A stretch of DNA of 64,000 nt from Auanema rhodensis (lineage: Eukaryota > Nematoda > Chromadorea > Rhabditida > Rhabditidae). Position numbers and translations under genes: made by a program. The stretch lies in assembly GCA_964057225.1 (NCBI GenBank), contig OZ059894.1:17948476-18012475 (forward strand), read 5' to 3'. The notes beneath the pieces were generated by a model, which was not told the origin of the DNA, searched no databases, and saw nothing but the letters and a program-made list of their open reading frames with translations. Positions 1-9,740 of this stretch are shown piece after piece (position 1 is the first letter of the stretch; every line of letters begins with the position of its first letter).

Positions 1-642
1 TTCACCTGTGTTTCTAAAAGAATCAGAATTTTTAATGTGATGAGCCTCAGAATTTTACGTTGTGATTGGTGATAGATATAGCTTGAGCATTGGCTCTTGT
101 TGAGTTACATCTTCTAAGACTTCAATTAATTCTTCCCTCAACTAAATAATGAGTAATTTACTACAAACAGCATTTATTTTTAACCTCTCTATCCCTGAAT
201 GCTTTGTTCAATTCAACAGTTAAAAAACTAGTGGTTCCAGGCTCCCCTTTAATAACTTTTCAACTTTAAATATAAAGGAAGATATTACCTGAATAATGAA
301 AAGTGTGTTTATAGTTTTCATCTTGCTTTAAAATCACTTTTTTTGATTTCAAAAACTCTTCAAATTTATTTCGGGGTTGTACAACCTCCGAATATTCCTT
401 GGTGAATGCATTACTTCTGAATTTTAATCATCACCACCATAAAAACAGTAATATTAACCTTTGAGTTCTCTGACTAAATCTAAGTAATCCTTCAGAAACT
501 CTTTGGGATAGTGGAAGCTTGGTTTGTGCTTCAATGCGACTAGGATCTGAATCAAACTAGAACTAAATAAGCTCAAAACAAGCTTGCCTTTAAACTTGGG
601 GTTTGAGTCCAGATCTAAGAAAAAATCATCACTGTCTTGCAT
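1..642 (-). CDS. Unrecognised multi-exon protein, N-terminal part (runs off the left edge)
   Basis: Family not recognised. Starting at ATG 642 on the minus strand, a phase-consistent chain can be read: exon 500-642, exon 289-416, exon 185-246, exon 59-141, then an acceptor at 14 leading off the window. The last three introns (247-288, 142-184, 14-58) are 42-45 nt with GT/AG ends, matching intron size elsewhere in the window, and the frame stays open. The first donor is the weakest point: the first exon could instead stay open to a TAA at 454. The product begins with an acidic stretch (MQDSDDFFLDLD), then a hydrophobic helix-like segment, and later exons are charged and helical (for example RDRELREELIEVLEDV). 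No signal peptide is evident. It lies head-to-head with the cardiolipin synthase gene about 230 bp away, so the two may share a promoter. Seen: splice sites and open frames. Inferred: that it is one gene. Confidence 0.45.
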
Positions 643-875
643 TTTTTATTCAGCTTGAAACACAATTGTAATATGTACTTTAAAAATTAATGTTTGAAGA
701 TTAAAGCTTCGCGCGTTCGTTGGATGTTAATTAGCAATGGTCCATGTATGTAATATGGCATTTGCTTATACCTGTCAATTTCATTTTATTATTATTTTTT
801 GTAGATTAATGTAATAAATTTTTATAATGTTGATAGCATCTCTTGTTGAAAATATTATGTACATTTTATTTGCAG
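643..875. promoter_or_regulatory. Possible bidirectional promoter between two divergent genes
   Basis: This 233-bp gap separates two start codons pointing away from each other. It contains an AT-rich core around one short GC-rich patch (CTTCGCGCGTTCG, about 706-718). A TTTGCAG directly precedes the + strand ATG at 876, which fits trans-splicing or an unseen upstream exon. No TATA box was seen. Confidence 0.3.
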
Positions 876-2021
876 ATGAATGATGCTGAGGATCGTGCAA
901 GGTAGGGGGATGATTAAAGCAACTACAAGTTGCTTTTTTTCCAAATCATGCTTTGGATCAAATTTGCTGTCACATTTTAATCATATAAAACTTACTGGTA
1001 CAACAGTTATAAGGTTTGGTTTTGATCTTTCATGCCAATTATCTTTTTAAATTAAGGTTGTGTTCAAATGTAAATAGCCAAGAAAATACTTCAGCAATTG
1101 ATCCAGGAAAATACAAAATTGTTACGGTTCCTAATGGTCTATGTGTTTTGAGGTGATTAAACGTTTTAGATTTCCAATTTCATTTAAAATAATATATCAA
1201 ACATTATCTTATACACAACTGCTTCAATGTATCACATAATGAAGGAACAGATCAGCTGTATTTTTTATGATAATTTGAATGAAATATTTTAAAGGATATC
1301 AGCAACACCGTTAATTGGATACCTTGTTGTCCATGAACATTTTTCACCAGCTTTTGTTTTATTCGCTATAGCTGGGATAACAGACATGGTATGCTTTATT
1401 TTTTATTTATAAATGTTTAATATTTTCATCTTCAGCTTGATGGATACATTGCAAGGAATGTCCCTGGTCAAAAATCACTTTTGGGATCTGTATTAGATCC
1501 TATAGCTGACAAGCTGTTAATATCAATTATGTTTGTTACTATGACTCATGCTGGTCTCATACCTCGTAAGTTAGATTTTTTATAAAGTACTCAAAATTCT
1601 TTATAGTTCCTCTAACTGCTGTAGTTCTGCTACGTGATATTTGCCTGATTTTTGGAGGGTTTTACAAGCGTTTCAAAACGATGGAACCTCCTTATTCTCT
1701 GAACAGATTTTTCAATCCTGAAGTTTCATCAATGCAGGTTGTTCCAACTTTAACAAGCAAGGTAGGTTTTTTTAATCGAAGAAATAGTCCACAGTAATTG
1801 ATTTTAGATTAATACGGTCTTACAGCTGGGCGTTGTTGCATTATCCTTAGCTTCGCCAGTGTTCGAGTTCGGAACTCATAGCCAAAATTTCATAACTGCT
1901 TTGAGGTATCCTTGAAATATGAATAATTTAATTTTACAATTTTTTTAGTTGCATTACGGCTGCAACAACCATCTATTCAGGATTTCAGTATGCTAGCGGA
2001 AAAGCGTTCAAGAAACTCTAA
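876..2021 (+). CDS. Cardiolipin synthase-like CDP-alcohol phosphatidyltransferase
   Basis: Seven exons: 876-901, 1057-1152, 1295-1388, 1436-1565, 1607-1761, 1808-1905, 1949-2021; all introns GT-AG, phases consistent, about 223 aa. The CDP-alcohol phosphatidyltransferase signature is complete: D71-x2-D74-G75-x2-A78-R79-x9-G89-x3-D93-x3-D97, including [11 protein letters not shown]. These acidic residues bind the metal ion and the CDP-linked substrate. Hydrophobic segments before and after the motif fit a multi-pass membrane enzyme. The preceding [10 protein letters not shown] region and the following order match eukaryotic CRLS1, which joins CDP-diacylglycerol to phosphatidylglycerol in the inner mitochondrial membrane. 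The N-terminus (MNDAEDRAR) is short and acidic, unlike a mitochondrial presequence, and human CRLS1 is about 80 residues longer. An upstream exon with the targeting signal may have been missed; a splice acceptor sits directly before the ATG. A related phosphatidyltransferase such as PGP synthase is less likely given the fit. Confidence 0.9.
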
Positions 2022-4379
2022 ATTGTTTATTTCGTTAATAGGCTTTGAATATTGCTCAAGTTTTATATGTTGTTATTATTCTGTTATAAATATATTTTTG
2101 AATTATAATACGATTTATGAATAATTTTTGAATAACCTAATGTAGCGTTGTTTACATCATAAGATAACAAGAACCCGCTGACCCGACCTGTCCTATCGAG
2201 GAGTTCTGTCAAGGAAATGTCTCTTTCTCTTAGTATTTTGATGCTTTGCTCTTTGAAATGAGAGCAGTATAAGACATTCTATAATTTTTGAATTGATTGT
2301 TTGTGATACCTCGTCCAACCGGTCAAAGAGTGTTTGTGACGTACTGAGATGAAGAAGTTCATAATAATAATTTTCAGATATGATGATCTTAAAACAGGAT
2401 TAGTCGTTCCCTTAGCAAAGATTTGCCCAAAACAGATTTCGAGACAATAAAATATGAATTATAATCGACAATTGAACTTTCGCTGTAAATATTTTACTAA
2501 TAGAGTGACAATTTGCTACTATTAATGTTGAGCGAATGAAGTACACTGTTTTTAAAATATTTATGTGTGAATCTCTTTGGATCATCTTTTTGTCTTTTTT
2601 CTCGTATTTATGCGTGTATGATCGTTATCAAATTACTGTAAGAATAAGCGTAAAACTTGGCGAACAAGCTATTCTTTCAGTTTCTTAAAAGCTTTGATGT
2701 ATAGGATATTTGCTGAAAAGACGCAGAAAAGTGGAAGGGTGGAGTTTTGATGGCCTTTGGATGAGTGTATACCTTTAGGATCGCGATGTGATTTGTGTTT
2801 TACCATCTCGCCTCTCTAAATCCCAACAATCTCTCTTTAACTTCTTATCCCAGATGCTATAAGGAATAGGATAGGAAGGTAAATGAGGGCGGAGCTAAAA
2901 CTATCCTTAGTGAGTGCAGTTGTACCGGATCAGTGCATTATCCTACTTCACCCCAGACCGGCTTGCCTAGTAATTTCGCTGGCTATCCTTATTGCTCTCT
3001 TGCTCCCAGGCTTTGACGACCTGGTCATTGACTTGTGTCCGTCAAATATAAACATCAATCATACATTCTGATTCGTGTTCTTTATTTCCATCTAACAAAG
3101 CTACTTTCTATATAAAGAAATTTTAGGTGGAAATGACGATCCGGTTCTACTTTTCTTTGGATTATTTTCTTAATCATCAATTCGAAAATTTCTTAATCAT
3201 CAATAAATGTGATTGAAAGAACTTTTCTCTTTTCTGAACTTAGTTTAAAAGTTTCATTATAACTTCGATCGTTACTCATTCTCTCTATTTTTGTCATATT
3301 TCCTACTCGAGGAAAGTTTGATGATGAATCTTATCTTCTGTTTTATGTCTTTTCTGCCTAGCGGTTCTTTCTATTTGTGTAAAAAGAACTAGACTTCCGG
3401 AGACCAATTCTTACTTCAAAATTTTAGGATAAGGTGAAAAAAATCACTTTCTTGCCATATTCTAACTATTAGAAAAGTTTTAATTCTTTATTAATATTAG
3501 AATGTTTAAAAAATCGCAGGCATGCGATAAAAATTTTACTTATCTATGCTATTCTTTGCAATTTGGTCTTTAACGACATGTTTGCAGTGCATATGCAGTT
3601 TCAATTTTTGATACCAAATTTATATGTGATAATCAAGAGGGAATTCATATTTTGCGATAGATGTTTGACCTTTTTGTTCAGGGAGAATAGCTAAATTAAG
3701 CATCAGTAAACAAGCCTAAATTTTCGGTTTTTCTAGTCGGCTAAATTCTGACCAATAGCCAGTTGCTTGGTTGCGATATGTTACACAAGACATTCAACAG
3801 CTAAAGAAATTGGCGTCACAATTTTCATAGATATCATTTTTAAAAAAATATTTGAGTGCTGACCTTAGCTTATCTTACTTTTTGGCATTTTGAACAAAGT
3901 TCACTTATACTTTTATATTGAATGATAGTCTTAGTGAATTTATACATTGATCTTTTCTTTTTTTTTGCGATCAAAAATAAAAAGACGTTGTAGGACAGTA
4001 GATGGTGGGGGAGCAAATAACCTTTCATTCTCCCACTAAACGTTCTAATAGCCCCTTTTACTCATTTTTTGAGTGTTTATTTTATTTCAAATAAACATAT
4101 TTTTTTGAAATAGAAAAGGCTGTGTTTAGAATTCTTTCCCATTTTTCTTTGTGTCGTTGAAATGCGGTGGTGCTGTGTGGTGAATGGGCGGACGACCATC
4201 TAATTGGCTGATAAAACGGATTACCTTGTCCATTTTACTGGCATTCTTCTCCACCATTAGACTGTCAAATATTCTCTTTAATTTTATTGCTATTTCATTC
4301 GTGTTATGTTCACATTTATTTTTTGTTGTGATTTTTACATGTCCGAAAAGTTAAAGACATAATTTTCTTCCGATTTCAG
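2022..4379. other. Intergenic region upstream of ornithine decarboxylase
   Basis: No gene is recognised. Most is AT-rich with dense stops. A patch around 2,690-3,070 has higher GC content and an open frame of 62 codons, but without family features or splice context, so it is not called. At 4,150-4,215 there is a GGGCGG (GC-box-like) element closely followed by ATTGG (inverted CCAAT), upstream of the first putative non-coding exon of the decarboxylase gene, which makes this the likely promoter area. Confidence 0.4.
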
Positions 4380-4868
4380 CTTTCTTCGCTTAAGCCAAGT
4401 TCATCGTCAACTTGCTTGAGCGTTTGAAACCAATCGACGGTCTCCTCGTTGCCAGAAAATCAAGTCAATTAATTCTCACATTGAACGGATAGCGGCTTCC
4501 GCATCCCAAAAGGTTAGCTAATTTTAGCATCCTGAAACTTCGATATATTTTGGCCGATCAAAAACATAACAAATATATGTTTGGTCTATCATCTATCTTC
4601 TTATGAACCTAGAGTTATATTCGTCATTATACAGTGTTTTGAAGTGATGACGTAGTAACTACCACAACAGATCATGTTCATGAGTGGGGATAAAAGGACA
4701 TTTGTGTTCAAAAAACAAAAAATAAAACATATATAATACTTAAGATTATAATTGAATCTTCAGGCTTCCGTGCGTCGACGACCCGGAACAGTTAACAGCT
4801 CCTGCTATTTCATTTTTGACCCACTCCGCTCCGGAAAGCCTCCTCCCTAATTACCTCAAACTCCAATC
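4380..4868 (+). other. Putative 5' untranslated exons of ornithine decarboxylase
   Basis: Two segments look like non-coding exons. 4380-4512 follows GATTTCAG and ends at an AG|GTTAGC donor; 4764-4868 follows AATCTTCAG and runs into the start codon at 4869. Both have higher GC and lower T than the surroundings and neither contains an ATG, so there is no upstream ORF on this leader. The acceptor-like sequence before 4380 could be a trans-splice site or an intron end. Transcript evidence is absent; this is inferred from splice signals and composition. Confidence 0.45.
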
Positions 4869-6506
4869 ATGATTTCTAACATGGAACTTATCGGCGAGCA
4901 CAAAGTAAGTCAAATGACATAACCTATATAACGTCAAAGTTCATCCCCTTTATTTAAGGTTGGTATCTTGGACCACACCATCAATACTGTTGCTCTTGCT
5001 CGCGAAATCGCCAACAACAAAGATACCCAAGAGAATGACGAGGCCTTCATGCTCATCAATTTGGACATAATTGTGGAACGTTTCCGATTATGGAAGAGAG
5101 AACTACCAATGGTCGAAGTAAGTAATCAAACATCATAACAAAGCTCAAATTCAAATTTTAGCCTTTCTATGCTGTAAAATGCAACACTGATAAAGTTCTT
5201 GTTCGCGTTCTTGCTTCCCTTGGAACAGGATTCGACTGTGCCAGTCGGGAAGAAATTGATATTGTAGGATTATTTATATAGCCTTTTCTTGATTATGCGC
5301 CTCTTTCTACAGGTTATGGATATGGGTGTTAACGCAGATAGAGTTATTTATGCAAATCCATGCAAAACTCGTTCTTTCATAGCACATGCTCGTGAACGAG
5401 AAGTCAAAATGATGACTTTCGATAACTGTGAAGAACTCGAGAAAATAGCTAAAATATATCCTGATGCCGAGTTAGTTATATAGTTTATAATATGTGATTA
5501 TAAGTTTAATTTCAGGTTGATTTTGCGCATTGCTGTCTCTGATCCTACAGCCACATGTCCATTGAACTTGAAGTTTGGTGCTGATCCCGTTTCTGCTGCT
5601 CCCCAACTTCTTAAACGAGCTCAACAACTTGGAGTTAACGTTATTGGTATCAGTTTCCATGTCGGTTCTGGATGTAATGATGCTACGGCATACAACAACG
5701 CTATTGCACATTGCAGAACTCTTTTCGACATTGGTAGGTTTGCAAGACTCCTTAAGTATAAGACCAGTTATTTTCCAGGAAAAGGCCTTGGTTTCAACAT
5801 GAAAGTTTTGGACATGGGTGGTGGGTTCCCTGGTGCCGATCATCATATGCCATTTGAAAAAGTTAGATAATTTATGATAGACAAGTTTAATTTATCATTT
5901 CTAGATAGCTGAAGTGATAAGAACAAGCCTCGAGGAGTATTTTCCTCTTGACCAAATCCGTTTCATTGCGGAGCCTGGCCGATTTTTCGCTGCTGGCCCA
6001 TTCTCTCTGGTTTGCAATGTTATTCATGCAACTGAGGTCCAGGCCGAGAAAATCTCAAAGAATTCCAACGACGCTGATAAAAAAGGAATGATGTACTATT
6101 TGAATGATGGAGTATATGGATCGTTCAACTGTATTCTTTTTGATCACGTTCAACCTGTTGGCCGTCCTCTGTTTGTAAGACATTCTTTTATTTTTTCAAA
6201 AAGCATTCTGCGCATTACAGAACATTGAAACAGAAGAAGTATTAACAACTGTTTGGGGCCCAACATGCGATAGTATGGACAAAATCGAAGATATGAAAAT
6301 TATGAACCGTCTCCGTGTAGGAGATTGGGTTCTATATGAGAACATGGGTGCATACACTAGTGCTGCATCAACTACATTCAATGGTTTCCAAAGACCAACT
6401 CCTATCTATGTGATGGGTCGTAATCAATGGTAAATAAATCAAAATAGTTGATCAGTTTGAACTTGTTTATTTCAGGAAGAAAATTGCTAACTCATCTTAT
6501 GTTTAA
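4869..6506 (+). CDS. odc-1: Ornithine decarboxylase
   Basis: Nine exons: 4869-4904, 4959-5117, 5162-5263, 5313-5470, 5516-5733, 5779-5861, 5905-6174, 6221-6429, 6476-6506; eight introns of 43-54 nt; 421 aa. It decarboxylates ornithine to putrescine, the rate-limiting entry into polyamine synthesis, in the cytosol as a PLP-dependent dimer. The PLP lysine is K71 in [13 protein letters not shown] binds phosphate; E275-P-G-R contacts the cofactor; the catalytic Cys is C358 in GPTCDSMD, and [10 protein letters not shown] is intact. An N-terminal beta/alpha barrel and C-terminal sheet domain are both complete. It lacks the ~40-residue PEST tail that makes vertebrate ODC short-lived. The last 46-nt intron (6430-6475) is easy to miss: read through, the protein stops at W412; spliced, it gains nine residues, giving about the length usual in nematodes. 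A second in-frame ATG lies at 4881. Confidence 0.96.
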
Positions 6507-6583
6507 TGCAGTGGAGGTTTTATACCCAAGTTTATTTAATTGATTTGAGTATTTTAAAGCATTTCATTTAGTATGTATTTTAA

Positions 6584-6589
6584 AATAAA
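6584..6589 (+). terminator. Poly(A) signal of ornithine decarboxylase
   Basis: AATAAA lies 78 nt after the spliced stop codon of the decarboxylase. The converging small gene on the other strand ends at 6675, so the 3' ends do not overlap. Confidence 0.6.
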
Positions 6590-6674
6590 TATTATTTATA
6601 TTTGTCTAAATTTAACAATTTATAATAATAATCATGAAAAGATTTACAGATTAATAATGTTTTGTGACGCAATT

Positions 6675-6936
6675 TTATCTCAATTCGATTTTCAAGACAT
6701 CTAAGCTGCTTTCCTCGCATTTGCCCGTCATCCAGTGAGACAATGCTATTTTAATGAGAAATGTTTCTTCTTTCTATAGATAGACAAAACAGTTTATAAA
6801 TAGAATTAGCTTTCAACTCTAGGAACGATTTAAGCAGATTTCGATGTTCCAAGGTACTTACGTCAAAGTATTCAGATGGATGTTTAATCGTAACGTGGTC
6901 ATTTAACTTGTATTGAAACAATGAATCGGCTGACAT
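6675..6936 (-). CDS. Possible small two-exon protein of 57 aa
   Basis: Not recognised. Exon 1 (6862-6936) begins MSADSLFQYKLNDH and ends at a strong GAC|GTAAGT donor. Exon 2 (6675-6773) follows CTATCTATAG and reads to TAA in the same phase, ending DVLKIELR. The joined product is hydrophilic, with one cysteine and no signal peptide or membrane segment. It sits tail-to-tail with ornithine decarboxylase. The good donor and the protein-like composition favour a gene, but without homology it could be chance, or the first exon of something longer with different splicing. Confidence 0.35.
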
Positions 6937-7208
6937 TTATCAATATTTCATATTTATGTATTGATGTGTAGACATATTAATAATGAAATTTTTTTATCAA
7001 ATAATTATTAAAAGACAATTATAAATTGAAATAATTAACAAAGATTAGTTGAACAGACCCGTAGTTGTTGAAGCTTAATTTTCAAAGATGTAAGATAACC
7101 TGTACCATAACTGTTTTCTAGGAACAAAACAATTGTTTGTTAGTATAATTAATTGGATTAATTAATTGTTAACTGTATTTGAATATTAATGAAAATATAG
7201 TTAGAGTG

Positions 7209-8680
7209 TCAAGTTTGCTTCATATTCACAAAGGAAGCTAGCATTGTTTGTAAGTCAAACATGGAAACATTTTGAAACAGATTTGAGCTGGGAGAAATTA
7301 AAGATGTAGAATAAAACGGAAATGATGCAGGTATACTATGATAAGTATATAAGTTTGTTAACAAATTAGGAGTAATAATAGGCACTCCGTTGCACATTGA
7401 AGGATAAGTTGAAACTGTTGGTGCTACTAGTATAGATGGTACGTCCTGGTGAGCGTTGAGCAAACCAAACGATGAAGGCATTGTTGGTGACGGAGAGACA
7501 GTAGCTGGTATCTGAAAACGTATCCTGTTGATGTTTGATGCTCATGAATAAAAGAATATTTGTTTTAGTTTCGATGATCAATTTTCATTAAATTTGACTA
7601 TTCGTTGAAATATTCAGGCTTTTGACACCTGGCAAAAGGTGTCTATCCTGTAAAACAGAGGATATCCTGTTCAAATACAAAATTTCAAATATTTCTTCGA
7701 AATGTATAGTATAATTAGTTCAATGGAAAATAATCAAATATCAATCTATCTGAAAAATAAAATAAAAAACTACTTACTGAAATGTCTGTAGTGCCAATTG
7801 AATGACCGACGTAGTTAGCAGCTTGAAGACAAGTCCCTTGACGGTTACCGTCTGAACTATCGGGAGAATTAACAGAAGAAGCTTCTGACGAATTTGTTGA
7901 ATCAGATACTGTAAATTGAAAATATGATACTGCTAGATCATTACAAATTCATACATGAAGGTTGAGATTTGTTTTTCTTGATATGTCGATCGAGAGCTCG
8001 CCGAGTATCAATGAGATCACATTGAACACAGCGGCAATCAGCGTATTCGCAGTTTTTCTTATGATCCTATATAGATGAATTCAATTATGACTGGGAGGGC
8101 ATTTATCAAGCAACCTTTTTCCACATTAATACTCCATGATTTTTACATTTTTGGCAAAAATAACACAGGTTTATTTCTTCTTTCTTCTCCTTCTTTTCAG
8201 TATTCCATGGTACTATATCTGCTTCAGATTCATCAGTTGTGCGCTGAAAAACTATTTATATGAAAAACTTCGAGTAGTAAATTCATTAATTTACTTGAAA
8301 CTTTTTGTCCTGTTCACGACGTAACCGAATCTGTGTAGACATTATTGACCTACGTTTTCTAACCAGATCACACTACAAGAATAAAAAAATTAAAAAAGCA
8401 TAGCAGTAGGCTTATAGAGAAGGGTCTGAAATAATTTTGCTTAAACTTACTTTCCAACAATCACAGTCTTTGAACTGGCACAAGTGTTTTCTCGTTTCCA
8501 CAACAATTCCATGTTGTCGACAGATTCCACAATGTCGTTTGACATCTGAGCTCATCAGAAATCATAAAAATGATGCAGTGCAACTGGAAAGATACCCTTT
8601 GGAATTTTCTTGCCGTAACCAAAAAATCTTCGACAATCGTTGATTTTCTTCTGTTCATCGACATCGGCGAGTCCAGCCAT
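7209..8680 (-). CDS. Transcription factor with two DM (doublesex/MAB-3) domains
   Basis: Seven exons on the minus strand: 8596-8680, 8451-8545, 8295-8372, 8115-8243, 7955-8066, 7778-7908, 7209-7511; about 310 aa. DM domain 1 spans residues ~33-80 with C34-x2-C37-x2-H40, H49, C51, C56-x-C58-x2-C61, then the basic tail SIMSTQIRLRREQDK. DM domain 2 spans ~113-160 with C116-x2-C119-x2-H122, H131, C135, C140-x-C142-x2-C145 and the RR-x2-DRH tail. These are the intertwined CCHC/HCCC zinc sites of the family, which bind DNA in the minor groove. The C-terminal half is rich in Ser, Pro and Thr and looks disordered. Two DM domains in one protein is the arrangement of MAB-3 and DMD-3, male-fate regulators in C. 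elegans; which of the two this matches cannot be decided here. The 266-nt intron before the last exon is the longest and might hide an exon. Confidence 0.93.
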
Positions 8681-9654
8681 GTTCAGCTAAAACGTTTACT
8701 GGTCAATGTTTAAAATATGAAAAAAAATTGAAAAAAAAACAAAAAAGGAAAGAATAGTTGAAAGAATATAATTCGAATACAAATTTATTTTGATAGAATT
8801 GCTGGTTGACGGAAAATATCTTGAAGAAGGTAGACAGTTGAGATAACTTGGAAATGTTGGGCAAGTTTATATACTCGTGATTTCGGATTTTCATATAAAC
8901 CGCTGAGATAGGACTTCTTTCTATATAATAAGTGATAATCAGTGATTGTGATCGAATAATAAAGAATAGAGAAAGGATGCTAATATATTTGGAAACGGAA
9001 GACGACGTGTCTTTGAGCATCATAAGAAAACAGTTATCCTTGAATTGACGTCAGCTTTTAATTTTTCTATAAGACTCATTGCACATAATTGCTTAATCAT
9101 CAAAAACAACTAAAAATTCTGAAAATTAAAAAAAATTATTTTGAGCCTAAAACCTTTTTGGAAACTTTATTTGCCCGCAAATTAATTATAAATATGTAAG
9201 CCAATTAATCAAATTAATCAACTTTATAACCAAAAGTTTGAATTTTTTGAATTAAAATCTTTCAAGTTATCATTGTTCATATGTGAATAAAGGATAATTA
9301 TATTAATTATACCAATTTTCTATTTTTTATATATGCTCTTCTTCTTTTTCTGCTGTTGTCGTGTCAAAAAGTGAAGTAGATTAGCAAAGATGATACAGCT
9401 TTGGTTTGAGCATGTCGTCCGGAGCCAGATGGTTCTCTACGTCACATCGTCTTAAATTATTTTTGAACCATTGTTCTTTATGTTTTAAGACCAAATGACA
9501 AAAAAAAACAAATATTTTACACAGCTCATCCTCTTTAACAAGTATTCAACTTTTCAATGTAGCGGTATCAAGGGGTACTAAGTCGGGTATAGATTACGGT
9601 AATTCAGAGGCTTTTCAACTAGCAAATCGCGTTTATATACGCCATACAAAGATT

Positions 9655-9740
9655 CATATATACATATATATATACATATATATATATATTATTATGGATA
9701 TATAACTATTTATATATTTGAAATTATTATATATATTATT
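9655..9740. repeat. Imperfect TA-rich low-complexity tract
   Basis: About 85 bp made almost only of TATATA/ACATATA steps interrupted by ATTATT. It is simple-sequence DNA with no coding potential. Confidence 0.7.

Noticed and set aside
920-943. Short stem GCAACT-ACA-AGTTGC followed by a T run, like a bacterial terminator
   Set aside because: It lies in an intron of a nematode gene; a 6-bp stem beside a T run is expected by chance in AT-rich introns.
2883-3071. 62-codon hydrophobic frame upstream of ornithine decarboxylase
   Set aside because: No splice context, no family and no signal of selection; GC-richer promoter-type sequence explains it.
5472-5846. 124-codon minus-strand frame opposite ornithine decarboxylase
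   Set aside because: Shadow of the conserved decarboxylase exons on the other strand.
8703-9023. 106-codon minus-strand frame upstream of the double-DM gene
   Set aside because: Rich in Phe, Tyr, Ile and Ser as expected from AT-rich DNA; no domain, and it sits in the likely promoter.
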